Assembly: GCF_017591435.1 (NCBI RefSeq)
Contig: NC_059301.1
Location: 9,002,549 to 9,066,548 of the forward strand
Direction: 5' to 3'
DNA length: 64,000 nt
Source: Portunus trituberculatus
Lineage: Eukaryota > Arthropoda > Malacostraca > Decapoda > Portunidae
Shown here piece after piece: positions 1 to 12,541 of the stretch. The stretch's first letter is position 1. Each line of letters opens with the position of its first letter. A program made the translations under genes and the position numbers. The notes under the pieces were generated by a model. The model was not told the origin of the DNA and did not search any database. It saw nothing but the letters and a program-made list of their open reading frames with translations.

Positions 1-57
1 AAGTACCAGGTTAGTCTGGTTTCACTATAAACAGTTATGTAATGAATGGTTAGCTTG

Positions 58-269
58 TTAATCCCTTCAGTACCATGACGTGTTTCCATATTCATTCTGA
101 TTACTATTTGGTCATTTTATACAGCTTTAGAAACTCATGTGGATTATCAAAATGGTGAAGACTAGCCATTAATCTTCTTACCTCCATAGACCCTTCCTAA
201 TGTCAATAAAATTGTCTAATCATACCCAAAACTTTGGTAAAAATGCATCTCAGTACTGAAGGGAGTTAA
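58..269 (-). mobile_element. TTAA-ended short MITE-like repeat, copy 1
   Basis: The segment is bounded by TTAA on both sides, and its ends are inverted copies of TTAAYYCCTTCAGTACYR. Three relatives lie on the plus strand near 24380, 25233 and 27356. They share the internal block in which a 'GTTTCTRAAGCTGTATAAAA'-type sequence precedes the right end. There is no coding capacity in about 210 bp. TTAA targets are typical of piggyBac-type elements, so this may be a non-autonomous derivative, but the superfamily is inferred only from the target. The copy lies in an ELYS intron. Confidence 0.7.
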
Positions 270-913
270 AAAAGTAGGTACTCAGAGTAAGATGATTATT
301 AACTAACATCAACCATCATTCAACGACAAGTGTGACCACAAGTTAGAAAAAAGATGGAATGATAAGATGATACATAAAAGGTTGGCATCTCAATACTAAA
401 TTTTTCTTCATAAGGACTGTGACAAAAGCAGTTGCATAATTCTTATTTTACTCCTTCCTCTTTAATTCTATTAATTCAGAATATGGAGACAATTTCACTT
501 CCTCAAGCAGGTGGCCATAGCAATATATAGCATATATATTCACTGATACTTTGTTCTGGCATGTTAATCCTTTGTTTTTTTTTTTATATACATAATAGTC
601 TGCCTTTATTCCCCAGTCTTCATCTTCAAAAAAGCTTTGTACCTTATCCTTACTTCTAAGGAGCAGCTTCTCTAGCAATGCTCTCAGAAAAGTACTTTCT
701 AAATTCATTCATAATCTTAAGCTAAGAATTCCTAAAATTTTCATTTGATATCAAGCTTCACAGCAAGTTCACATCTTATAGCTCAGAGTCTACTTAAAAC
801 AGGAATGGACAAAATTGTTACCTTTTCAAAACTTTCATTCTTTTTTCCCATAAAGAACACCATTGGACAAATTTAACTTATATAAATTTAACACAATGGA
901 AAATGCAACTGAC
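270..913. other. ELYS intron sequence, no exon assigned
   Basis: This is AT-rich sequence between the MITE and the last ELYS exon visible in the window. A minus-strand open frame of 86 codons (448-708) crosses it, but it has no resemblance to the ELYS segment expected next and no clear splice context, so it is not annotated as coding. Confidence 0.5.
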
Positions 914-2396
914 CATGGGGGAGGCTGATGAGGGCGGGAGATGATGGTGTGGGTCAGAGGGGATGAGACCAGCAAATACACAGACAGCATGGGCCTCTTC
1001 TGGGTTGACAATGGCAGCAGGACCACAGGAGGTGAGCAAGGCCAAAGCTGCCTGTTGGGCACTCTGGCACCGATACTCAACTAGACTGTCACTGGTTAAA
1101 ACAAGAGCATCTGGGGAAGAGTGCATGGCATAAGGTTCATGACCTGAATAAGAGGATGGTAGTCATGCAGGAAATATGCTACATGGTGTTGGGTAAGATG
1201 TATATGACAGTGAAGTGAAGAGAAGTAAATCCATTATTAACTGTAACTGACATACAATGGAAACTTATGTCAAATATGGCATGTACTGGCAAACAAGAAT
1301 GGTTCTAGCATTAACTAGGATTCCTTACTGCACTCCCACCTACATTTTTCTTCTAAAATGTTGCTTCATCAAAGCACTACATTACACTGCTTACCAGTAT
1401 CAATAGCATTAACATGTAATACAGATATGTAATCATAAGTTAGTAATAAAGACAAGTTGCCATTTTTGTTGTGTAAAAAACAATTGCTTTCAAGCAACAA
1501 TGTAGAAACACTACAATAAATGAGTGAAGTCATCATAAGCAGTAATATCAAAGTATCTGAGAGCTCTTAAGTGCTGAGACACTGGGCACAAGAAGCAGAA
1601 GATTCTTTTGCTAGTACCTATAACCAGCCCTGATAATTAAATATGAGAATGGAGATTCTGCCATAAATGTTATCCATTTAAAGAAGTAATATAAATAAAT
1701 AAATCAGTGACATATCATATCAAATTACTTCAAGACAAAAGCTACAAATATTATGATTCTTTTTAAGATAATCCCTTTTGCATGCCACTCTGCTTTCCAC
1801 CACCTTGCCACTCACCATAGGACAGAGCAGCAGGAAACCAGTCACTATCATTGCAGGTGTGTGAGGTGTGCTGGGCCCACGAGGCAGGCTTGGGTATGGC
1901 ACCCATGACCACCTCACTCAATGTTCCATCAGCATTGATCCCCGGCACACGATCCAGAAGGTGGAAGCTCATGTAGGGACACAGGTGGCTCTCCTCTAAT
2001 TTAAGTGAAGATGGCATGTGGGCCTGTGGGAATTTGAAAGGCCAGGCTGGTAATGATAAAGATAGTGACTGGTAATGAAAATGTATTACTAAATTTTGTC
2101 AACTATTTCCTTTGCTTAATTTATGTAGCCCTGTCTCTGTATGTACAATCATGCAGTCTTTAATTTAGTTTGTGTGTGCATGAGAAAACTACTTCACAGA
2201 ACAATCCTCCTTCCTTGCAAGCCTCATACAAAATATCACCAAGAGTTACAATTACAAAGGCATGTGTAAATTCTCACCTGGTACCATTGGTTGATATCAA
2301 ACACAGCTAAGTAGTGGTTGAGGGAGATGTAGCCTTTGTCTTTCACTCCACCAACCCACCCAAACAGACAAAGACTCTGCTCTAACACAGACCCAG
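914..2396 (-). CDS. AHCTF1: ELYS exons 8-10
   Basis: Exons 2278-2396 (phase 1/0), 1816-2023 (0/1) and 914-1110 (1/0) are joined. Exon 8 contains the conserved YLAVFDINQWYQ. Exon 9 encodes HMPSSLKLEESHLCPYMSFHLLD, matching human AQMPDSLRSGEYLHNCSYFALWSLE. Exon 10 encodes PEEAHAVCVFAGLIPSD, matching PDGYNRCLVAGLLSPRF. The donor after 914 is GTCAGT. No continuation was recognised between 1 and 913, so the next exon lies outside the window. Confidence 0.85.
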
Positions 2397-2627
2397 CTGA
2401 AACAAGAACACAGTCAATCCAGTTGGAAAAATATTACACAAATAAGAAAAAAAATCAAATAATCATAATATACATATAAATCAAATTAAGCAATCAATCA
2501 AAATGAGAAAACCAATCTAATTTAGAAATAAAAGAAAAAGAAAAACTAAACATATGTTCACACACCAACAAGAGGGTTGGCCAAGACAAAACATCCACAC
2601 GCACCATATACCCATTTTCCTTCCCCA

Positions 2628-2667
<40 letters not shown>

Positions 2668-5257
2668 TCTAGGTCTAAATTAAAAATTGCACTTGATTTC
2701 TGGATCTATAGAAATAAAGAGAACAGATCCTCAACACCCTCTCTTAAACATGGGATCTGATGTGCATACATAACAATCATGAGTCTCATCACATCAGCGG
2801 CTAACAATAAAACATGTGACCAGGGGCCCTCCACAAATCCTGCATCTGATAAATAACAATCAAATTCAATTCAAAGAAACCTTCACAGAGATTCTACAAG
2901 GTGAAATCAAAATGTTAGAGAAGTGAAGACAAGATAAATAAAAAGCATGAAATGTAATCAATGGTAATCAATACACTTACAGTCCTCATCAGAGGCAGTG
3001 AGGGCACCCACAGGAGAAGGACCACCAGCACCAGCAGCAGAAGGAGGTGTGGAGAGCTGCACAGTAAGGGCTGAAAACACCCGGCTGGGTTCCACAGGCT
3101 GTCCTCTGAGGCCAAGTCCTCCCAGGATGTCAAATTCAAACCTTGGTGAGATGGAGGCCAGACCCTGGTACCACAGACCATGGCCCTCAATCCAAACCTT
3201 GCTGTCATAGTTCATAGCGTACATGGTGCAGAGGGCACGAGACCCTTGCCCCGTCTTGCTTTTCTCCCTCCCTCCTGCTAAAGGATAAAAACATTATTTT
3301 CAATGGAAGCATCTTAATATCCATGTCAGGATGTGAAGGTTACGCTTAAATGGTTGCCATTTAAATCTAGCAACTGAAAATATCTCAACAACTCTAATTA
3401 TGACAATGTCAAGAGTGAACAGTATTTTCACATTTTTCCAAAGAAATAATACTGAAATTATTATTCCTGCAATATGCCAACAACTTATATATCTATAATT
3501 AGGCAAGATATTATCAGCCAAACTTCACCTTCAGAGGTCCAACTTCGACACAACCATAAGTACACAAAATTCTTGGGGTCATTTTCTGGTTCTTGACAGG
3601 CAAACGAAAGCACAGGAGGCATACTTTCCTCATAGGGACTTGCACAACTGAAAGAAACACCAAAAACTTCATGCATCCTGTCTAAAAAATCTAGTAAAAA
3701 CAAAGTAACCCCAAAAGTTTAATAGAATTCATATTAACTAAGGTTTTGACATCTCATTACCTACTTGAATTGTCTGTTCCCTGTAATTAGTTAAACACCC
3801 TGCATCAGCCCAACACATGACTCCTTTACTCACTCAATGGTCAGGGTGGACAGGTTGATGATCTGGAATGCCCCAAAGTTGTAACCCACAACAAGGGAGG
3901 CCAGCTGAGGGAAGAAGGCTAGGGCTGCCACAAACACTTGCTGAGACGCTACTTCAAACAGTACATTGTCATCTGGTCCAATTAGTTGAAAATGTCCACC
4001 ATAGCTCATGCCATCTAGCAAACAAAAATTATTTAAATGAATTAGTATATCTGTTTCTTATGTATTTCTACTGAAAGAGCTAGTTTTCAAAAAGAAAATA
4101 AGAATTAAAATAAATAAACAATATGCAATAAAGCTTATTTTCTTTCTAGGACTCAGAAACTAGCTATCACAGGAATCAGGTGCAACAATATGATGAATAT
4201 TCAATGAGTGATGATCAAAGATCAAGTTGAAATAGTAACAAATTGTAGTGGGAACACTGATGTGTGTGCATTCTAAGAATATAAATATCCAATTATTTAA
4301 TCTATATTTAATGAAAATCAATACATGACTCACCACTTAGGCACATGGTGGGATGGCACTTCTGAACGAGTGTGCTGACCCGGCTGTGCTCAGCATTTGG
4401 GTCAGGTGTTGCCATAGCGAGAAGGGTTCCAGGTGACACTTCATCAGACAGCACCTTGTGACCTGCTGGGTTATGGAACACTAGCAAAGATGACAAGGGA
4501 AGCCTCCATACCTTCATTTTGAATTAATTCATCTCAGTATTCTGTTTTCTACAATGGATAATATGTAGATCAGCCACTCAAATTATTGTAAGTAAAGGTG
4601 GTTTGGTTTGTTTAGAAAATTACAGGGAGGACTGAACTATGTGAGACCCATCACATTTAGACTCACTTGTCCAAAATTACTTTAAGATAGAGCGGAGTCA
4701 ATTTGCTGTCAAGTAGCAACCATCTGCCTTGGACAAGAGAGCAAGTACCTACACACATCCACATTGCTGAAACTGATGCTATACTCTCTACAACCCTAAA
4801 AACACTGCATACATCCAGATAGAATATGTATATCTAAGATGGAATAATGCAATATTCTGTTGAGACTGACAATACGTACCACCAAGGTCAAGTGCCAGAT
4901 CCAGCAGGTGCAAAGTGCCATGAGCTGTGCCAACCACCAACAATCCATGCCAGTGCCTCAGTTCAGGAGCCAGTGTGCCACTGTCCACAGTCAGCTCTCC
5001 CCCAGACCCCATGCACAGACTTGTCACCTAAAGTGCCAGAAATATTACTTTCTTTAAAATTACATTTAATGCCACCTTAAATACGATATTTACCTAAGAT
5101 TACTTCTTAGCATCCTCTATTTAGAATTGTGCTAATTTACTTCAAGACATTTGTCCCTGTCTTTTTGATAACTCTTATTCTTTTTAAGGGAACTGGCAAT
5201 CCAGAGGGCCTTTTTATTTTTTATATGTTTGTTGCCCTTGGCTAGTTTCCTCTTGGA

Positions 5258-5303
<46 letters not shown>

Positions 5304-6458
5304 CTTATTAATTGAAACTGTTTCACACCACTCTATAGCTATCATCTTTAGTGCCACAACAACCTACGCCAAAAGTCTACTTTTCAATGTATGCAACCAT
5401 CACTACACTTCCTGACCTTCACATTCTACCAAATACCACATCATAAAATTGCCCAAGACATTCCACTCCCACACATTTCCTTAATTCACCAGACAAACTC
5501 ATTACATCATACCATGGACATTCATCCTTTTCATCGATGACTCACTAATGCACTAACTTCACAACTCATCCACAACCAGTCACACCACTCATCTAAACAA
5601 CAACACCCTTCCTCTACTCATCACTCACCACTCACCTTGTGTTCAAAGTGGAAGGCACGAGTCACCCGAGAGGAGCGAAGAGAGAGGAGTGCCACCAGCC
5701 CTCTTGGTCTTCGGTCAGCCCCCAGGTCTACCCCCACCACCACATGTGTGAGCGGTGCCTTGCCCACCCCACACACACTGGTCACCTGTCAGGAGACCAC
5801 ATTTTTAAGACCAGTCTTCTCTTGTTTGGTTGAGATTTGAAAAGTGGATACTATGAAAAAAGTAACAGAATGATAGTACACAGAAATACAAATATACAGT
5901 GCCACATAGTCCTCACAAAAAGAATAATACCGTAAGTTCTCTCTCTCTCTCTCTCACCTTTAAAGATATGCAGATATCTAAAACATATAAAAAAGATGTT
6001 TCCTGTTGAACATTCTTTAGTGTAAAATAATGGCATAATCACATTATTTCATCATGGTCACTTCCTTAAAAGGACAGATGGCTAAATAGATTGACTTTTA
6101 TATATCTAATATTGGTCACCACTTGAAACCATAACTGTCGAAAGATAAAGAGATTAGCCAGACAGACTGCTCCACAGCTTACCTCAGCACCAGTGTTGTG
6201 CAGAACAGCCCCAAAAGTCCAAGCAGCCTTTCGGGTCCCCCTGTCAGGATCAATGATCTCTACCGTTGGTCCTGATGCCCGCCATGCCAGTTGGCCCTCC
6301 CCAACAAAGCCTCCCAAGACATGGGCTGGACTGGCACGGGCATCCAAGCCTTTGACAGGATCCTCAGGCCCCACGCCAGTGTCAGCATCAGATGCCAAGC
6401 TGGGCAGTGGAGTGTGGCGCACTGCATTGGCCACTTGCACCACACTCACACCCACCAT
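914..6458 (-). CDS. AHCTF1: ELYS / AHCTF1 nucleoporin, N-terminal ~613 residues (partial, runs off left edge)
   Basis: ELYS binds chromatin and recruits the Nup107-160 complex to start nuclear pore assembly after mitosis; the human protein also acts at kinetochores. Ten minus-strand exons join in frame with GT/AG borders: 6183-6464, 5636-5785, 4880-5027, 4334-4480, 3834-4014, 3529-3647, 2981-3274, 2278-2396, 1816-2023 and 914-1110. Diagnostic matches to vertebrate ELYS are QEPENDPKNFVYLW in exon 6 (human QEPENDPRNCCYLW), LAVFDINQWYQ in exon 8 (human LGLFDINRWYH) and an AVCVFAGL-type segment in exon 10. The product covers the seven-bladed beta-propeller and the region just after it. The helical ELYS domain and the C-terminal AT-hook part must lie beyond the left edge. 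The start is taken at ATG 6458-6456, in good context (ACAATGG), just inside a spliced exon; an upstream coding exon cannot be excluded. Confidence 0.9.
2628..2665. repeat. (CA)n microsatellite in ELYS intron
   Basis: This is a nearly pure CA run of about 18 units between ELYS exons 7 and 8. Confidence 0.9.
2981..4014 (-). CDS. AHCTF1: ELYS exons 5-7
   Basis: Exons 3834-4014 (phase 1/2), 3529-3647 (2/1) and 2981-3274 (1/1) are joined. Exon 5 encodes LASLVVGYNFGAFQIINLST, matching human NQLAVGFSDGYLALWNM. Exon 6 carries the near-identical EPENDPKNFVYLW motif followed by SEGEV. Exon 7 encodes YQGLASISPRFEFDILGG, matching YEGLEYCEERYTLDLTGG. The exon 7 acceptor is a NAGNAG tandem (AG at 3279-3278 and again at 3276-3275), so one extra alanine codon may be included or skipped. 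Confidence 0.9.
4334..5785 (-). CDS. AHCTF1: ELYS exons 2-4, propeller blades
   Basis: Exons 5636-5785 (phase 0/0), 4880-5027 (0/1) and 4334-4480 (1/1) are joined. Exon 2 encodes THVVVGVDLG...GLVALLSLRSSRVTRAF, matching human TGLLIGLEETEGSVLCLYDL. Exon 3 encodes WHGLLVVGTAHGTLHLLDLALD, matching WLFGVAAVVTDVGQILLVDLCLD. Exon 4 is weaker and is placed by splice phase and by its position between conserved blades. A 40-bp poly(A) run and the CT-rich repeat near 5939-5956 lie in the intervening introns. Confidence 0.85.
5259..5298. repeat. poly(A), 40 bp, in ELYS intron
   Basis: This is an uninterrupted A run on the plus strand. No SINE head is recognisable next to it, so its origin is unclear. 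Confidence 0.9.
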
Positions 6459-6464
6459 TGTTAC
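6183..6464 (-). CDS. AHCTF1: ELYS exon 1 (first coding exon found)
   Basis: The acceptor is TTGCAG ending at 6465 and the donor GTAAGC begins at 6182, leaving phase 0. The residues GEGQLAWRASGPTVEIIDPDR align with human ELYS GLACLACGPQLEVVNSITG, the first propeller blade. About 45 residues before this match are poorly conserved and contain the proposed start methionine. The acceptor upstream of the ATG implies at least one 5' exon farther right on the minus strand, possibly at 11941-12100. Confidence 0.85.
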
Positions 6465-6762
6465 CTGCAATAGTATGGTAGATCAGTGAGCAAACTGCTT
6501 CTATTTCAGATTCATTTTCTGAAATCAGTAATTTTTAAGCTTCTTCAGTAATAACTTGATAGGGACAGCCATACCAAATATTGCTTCTTCAGCTATATAT
6601 AGAATAATTCTAACAAATCATAACTTTGACATTACAACAAATCCAAATGACCAAATGGTTGATATATTCTCTCTTTTAAATATTAAATGGGCACTGGCCT
6701 AGGGCTACAAAAACACTGAGGTCCCAGCACAAGAAAGATAAGATCCAATAGAAGAGTTAATC

Positions 6763-6962
6763 TGCCAGCCATGGTACAGTGGAACTATGTGTGCTTTGGG
6801 GTCTGAGGGTCTCCAAGCGCACAGGTTCGAATCCTGTCCACGGTCCGAGTGTAGGTTGGGCATCCTCCCTCGGGGCAACAGTTTCCTAGCGAGTGGGCTT
6901 TGAGATAGGAGGTACCCTAAAAAATATCCCCCTTTAGCCCATAAATTCCCATGAAAAGCCCC

Positions 6963-7003
<41 letters not shown>
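6763..7003 (+). mobile_element. tRNA-derived SINE (tRNA-Leu-like head), full copy
   Basis: A tRNA-like head carries an internal promoter with a clear B box, GGTTCGAATCC, at 6824-6834 and a degenerate A box upstream. It is followed by a body shared with 28071-28224 and by a pure A tail of about 39 bp at 6965-7003. The long unbroken tail suggests a fairly recent insertion. It lies upstream of the first ELYS coding exon, probably in a 5' intron. Confidence 0.8.
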
Positions 7004-7005
<2 letters not shown>

Positions 7006-7212
7006 GTTTCATCATGATCAGATAATTTATAAAAATGCCACCTCAGGAAGGTCATTTCACACAACACCCAAAATTCCTGATATTAACCTCTTCCTGGCGG
7101 CAGGTCAGATGAGCGTACTACCAAATAAAAATTGTCTTTATATAGATGCTACCGACTTTCATCCATACGTCTATATAGAGTTTCCCCGCAATTGGGTGCT
7201 CCTGATTGACAC

Positions 7213-7423
7213 CTATATATAGACTCTGCCACAAAACTGAACAAACAATTGCATCTATATATAGACTCTGCCACAAAACTGAACAAACAATTGCATCTAT
7301 ATATAGACTCTGCCACAAAACTGAACAAACAATTGCATCTATATATAGACTCTGCCACAAAACTGAACAAGTAACACATATATAGACTGCTACAAAACTG
7401 AACAAACAATTGAATCTATATAA
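7213..7423. repeat. 42-bp tandem repeat, ~5 units
   Basis: The unit starts CTATATATAGACTCTGCCAC and recurs at 7213, 7255, 7297 and 7339 with almost no divergence. It is followed by a shorter diverged unit and a partial one. A more diverged related stretch precedes it (about 7136-7212). The units are contiguous without spacers. Read on the minus strand they give a 14-residue repeat peptide, but there is no sign that this is translated. Confidence 0.95.
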
Positions 7424-7855
7424 AAGTGTTGTTTGTGTTTGATTGGTGATAATATATGTCAATATGCTTGTATGAGTGTTTTAGTTACTCACATCCAGGA
7501 CCTGTGAGCTGGATGTAATTTACTTCCACTTTTCTTTGTATTTTTCACATAGTACTTGTTTTGTACCTATTCATTTTTAGGTAACGTTGGTGGCATGTGG
7601 TACAAAAATTCCAGTATTAGCTTATGTGCATAGCACATCCACCATTAACAAAGCACAAATAGTGACCAGACTTCAGAAGCCATTTTGACCAGTGTTTGGG
7701 TAGTTGAGATGCCAAATAATGATTTAGTTTTTTTTATTTTTAAGGAATCATCTATATATAGACGATGCTGCAACTTAGGGCAGTAAAATTCCTTTAAAAT
7801 CTTTTGAGGAACTTGGTTTCAGTGTGCCTTTCTTTTTCTAAATAATTTGTTGCCC
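7424..7855. other. unassigned intergenic or 5'-intron sequence
   Basis: This is AT-rich sequence between the 42-bp tandem repeat and the foldback element. No gene or conserved motif was recognised. One more copy of the TCTATATATAGAC core lies near 7750. Confidence 0.5.
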
Positions 7856-8473
<618 letters not shown>

Positions 8474-8476
<3 letters not shown>

Positions 8477-9087
8477 GGGTGTGGAGTCGGATTTTCGAAA
8501 GTCTGACTCCGACTCCAGTAAATTTAAATGTTGCGACTCCGACTCCAGGAAATTTGGAGGTTGCGACTCCGAGTCCGGCTTTTTTTTTTTTTTTTTTTTA
8601 CAGTACAACGATATAATCTATTTTTTTTTACATGAGGGATGGTGGCCAAGGGAAAAGATTAAGCAAAATGCCTATATAGTTTATTTTTTTTACATGAGGG
8701 ATGATGGCCAAAGGAAAAGATTAAGCAAAACGCCTATATAGTCTATTTTTTTTACATGAGGGATGGTGGCCAAGGGAAAAGATTAAGCAAAACGCCCGCT
8801 AGTTGCCACACCCAAAAAAGACGAAAGTTAAGAGAATCAATACTTACATATTTTCGAGTCAATCCATAATAAAAGTGTACTTGACAATTATATAATCATA
8901 AATTAATAAAAATGATCTTTATATGTAATGCTTGATTGGACACGTCCTCCACAAAGTCAATTTTTCCCAATTTGTAGGAATCTCCAATCTGCATGAAGTG
9001 GAATCTTTACTCGAAAATTTATCACGTAAAGGAGTCGGAGTCGCTCATATTTTTACCGACTCCAACTCCGACTCTGACTCCACACCC

Positions 9088-9090
<3 letters not shown>
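8474..9090. mobile_element. 617-bp non-autonomous DNA transposon, inverted termini CAGGGGTGTGGAGTC
   Basis: The left end CAGGGGTGTGGAGTCGGA and the right end TCTGACTCCACACCCCTG are inverted copies. Subterminal GACTCCGACTCC repeats are present on both sides. It sits in (TA)n and is flanked by AT on each side, consistent with a 2-bp target duplication. The interior holds three tandem 62-bp units starting near 8630, 8692 and 8754. No transposase is encoded. The superfamily is uncertain; a 2-bp AT/TA target would fit ISL2EU-like or Tc1-like elements. Confidence 0.8.

Positions 9091-9163
<73 letters not shown>
9091..9163. repeat. (TA)n microsatellite
   Basis: This is the continuation of the TA array into which the 617-bp element appears to have inserted. 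Confidence 0.9.
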
Positions 9164-9170
<7 letters not shown>

Positions 9171-9800
9171 TTGAAAATGCATCAAAGCTTATGAAAAGAC
9201 ATTTTGCCTATTAAGTTTATGAAAACTTAATACTGAATATGAATGAATCAAGCCAAATATCTGTTACCATAAAACTACAATACATCCCTACAATTAAATC
9301 TTAGCAACACCTCAACCCTCCAAAACCCAGCTGATACTTAATTCCTACAGAAATTAATGTCAATATAAAAAAAACACCAAATAGTATGGTACCATAAATT
9401 ATCTCCTGCCCAAATTTCAACTAGATTTAAAATTTAAAAAGGGTCCAGTATAACTCCACCACCTTATTTTTCAACTTTTTTTCTTCTATGCCTTTGGAAA
9501 AATGGCACCAATTCTCTAACCACAAAAAATAATACTTAAGAAGCTGTGGGAATGAGGGTTTTCGGGATGGATGAGACAAAAATGAGTATTTTCTGGGGAG
9601 TAAGTTATCATTCACCTGAAACAAGGCAAATATGTGACCAGAATTAATAAAACCCAGTCATCTGCAGCAGGAAAATACATTCTGCAATAATAATAACACA
9701 ATCTAAGAAAACTTCACATCACATCAGAAAATAGATCACAACTGTCAGAAAAAAAAAATTATTACCGCGCTTTGCATAATCCAACTTAACCTAGCTTAAA
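9164..9800. other. unassigned AT-rich sequence
   Basis: No conserved gene, RNA or repeat structure was recognised here. Short open frames are AT-rich and lack splice or homology support. Confidence 0.5.
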
Positions 9801-10452
<652 letters not shown>

Positions 10453-10466
10453 TTTACACATTAATT

Positions 10467-11336
<870 letters not shown>

Positions 11337-11939
11337 AATCATCGTTATTCTTGTGTACGAAACATCGTTTTCCTTGTGCACGAAACATCGTTTTTACTTG
11401 TGTACAAATCGTCGTGGGTACGAAACGTCGCGCTCCCCCATCACGTAACCATTGAGCCTGAATGTGGCGTGAACGTGAACAGAATCATTACCAACACATG
11501 CCCACACTATGAACCACATACCACAATGCAAGGCTGCTGCTTTAACAAGTGGACTGTGCTGAATGAGGCATTTCATTGTGAGGGAAGCAGGTTATGGTGA
11601 AATAAAAACAAGGATGCGAGTACACCGGGTGAGAGGTCTGTGTGGGGAGATGTGTCCCAGTAACGAAGAGATCCAAGGAAGAAAAGTTGATGGCGTTACA
11701 GCGGCAGACTCGATAAAAACAAGACTTGCACTAACACATACACCTCCTCGAAACCGGTGACCCATTAGGCACCATATTGGCACGTGATATTAGCCCTCCC
11801 CAGGCCAGGTTGACATACTGAGGAACATGCTGCATTTTGAAATCACCCCCAGCACACCAATATTCTAATACGTCCTTACATTACACACTCACGACCCACT
11901 ATCTCATCTCTTGTCTGCACAACAGCAACGTGTACTTAC

Positions 11940-12100
11940 TTGGGGGCTATTTGCCTTTGCCTGGGCTTAGAATCATGTAGTACGTGTGAATTTTGCAAAA
12001 TATTTGAGAGTGAAAACACACCTCACGCGGGACAACAACTGGCCATGACGTCACCGGCGCACTCCACCAATCACCGGCCAGAACTCAGTAGCCATATTGC
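11940..12100 (-). promoter_or_regulatory. candidate ELYS 5' noncoding exon and start region
   Basis: On the minus strand a strong donor CAA|GTAAGT lies at 11940/11939. Upstream on that strand are a CRE palindrome TGACGTCA (12046-12053), a CCAAT box (core near 12066-12070) and a YY1-like GCCATATTG (12091-12099). ELYS coding starts just inside a spliced exon at 6464, so it needs an upstream exon, and this is the best-placed candidate. The assignment is inferred from signals only. Confidence 0.4.
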
Positions 12101-12326
12101 CTCACACACTGTCCGTTTTGTCTCACCACATTTCATCAACAATACAATTTTTATCATACTAATCTAATATCCTCTGAAGGTGAATGATTATCAGAGCTCA
12201 TATTTTTTTTATTACTTTTCTATTCATATATATTTGTGAAAAGCATGCTTTGAAAAATAAAATGTTGTAAGTATTTCTATCTTGAGTAACTCATTCGGAC
12301 CTTATGAAGGCCTCCAGTTCGAAAAA

Positions 12327-12347
12327 TTTGGCGCGAAAGTGACGTCA
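12327..12347. promoter_or_regulatory. E2F consensus adjoining a CRE
   Basis: TTTGGCGCGAAA at 12327-12338 is a perfect palindromic-type E2F/DP consensus (TTTSGCGCSAAA). A full CRE, TGACGTCA, follows at 12340-12347. Both lie in the short interval between the candidate ELYS start (about 12.1 kb) and the candidate ATG9 start (about 12.5 kb). E2F sites of this form mark cell-cycle-regulated promoters in animals, which would suit ELYS. Confidence 0.6.
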
Positions 12348-12525
12348 TATTGATTTGTAGGACGAGGAAACACCCTAAGTCACCCTCTCCCATTTCTTTT
12401 CCTCTAATGCAATTTTAGTGGAGTGTTCGTGAATGCCTCTAGGCTTCACCCATGAGTGAACATACGGAGCAGCTGGTGCAGGTGGCGAGGACTGGCTAGA
12501 GGAGCACCAAATGTTTGTTTACATG

Positions 12526-12541
12526 CAAGATGGCGTAGAGG
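12526..12541 (+). promoter_or_regulatory. YY1-like start element and putative ATG9 5' UTR exon end
   Basis: CAAGATGGCG at 12526-12535 matches the YY1 core that often overlaps animal transcription starts. A donor G|GTGAGT follows at 12541/12542. The matching acceptor would be ACGCAG ending at 13378, preceded by a CTAAT branch-like motif and a pyrimidine tract, five bases before the ATG9 start codon. If the ATG in the YY1 motif is transcribed, it opens a two-codon upstream frame (ATG GCG TAG). Confidence 0.45.

Noticed and set aside
448..708. 86-codon minus-strand open frame in the ELYS intron
   Set aside because: Its charged, plausible-looking peptide does not match the ELYS segment expected after exon 10, and no convincing splice sites frame it.
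7213..7423. CRISPR-like regular repeat
   Set aside because: The 42-bp units are contiguous with no spacers, in a eukaryotic setting. It is a minisatellite.
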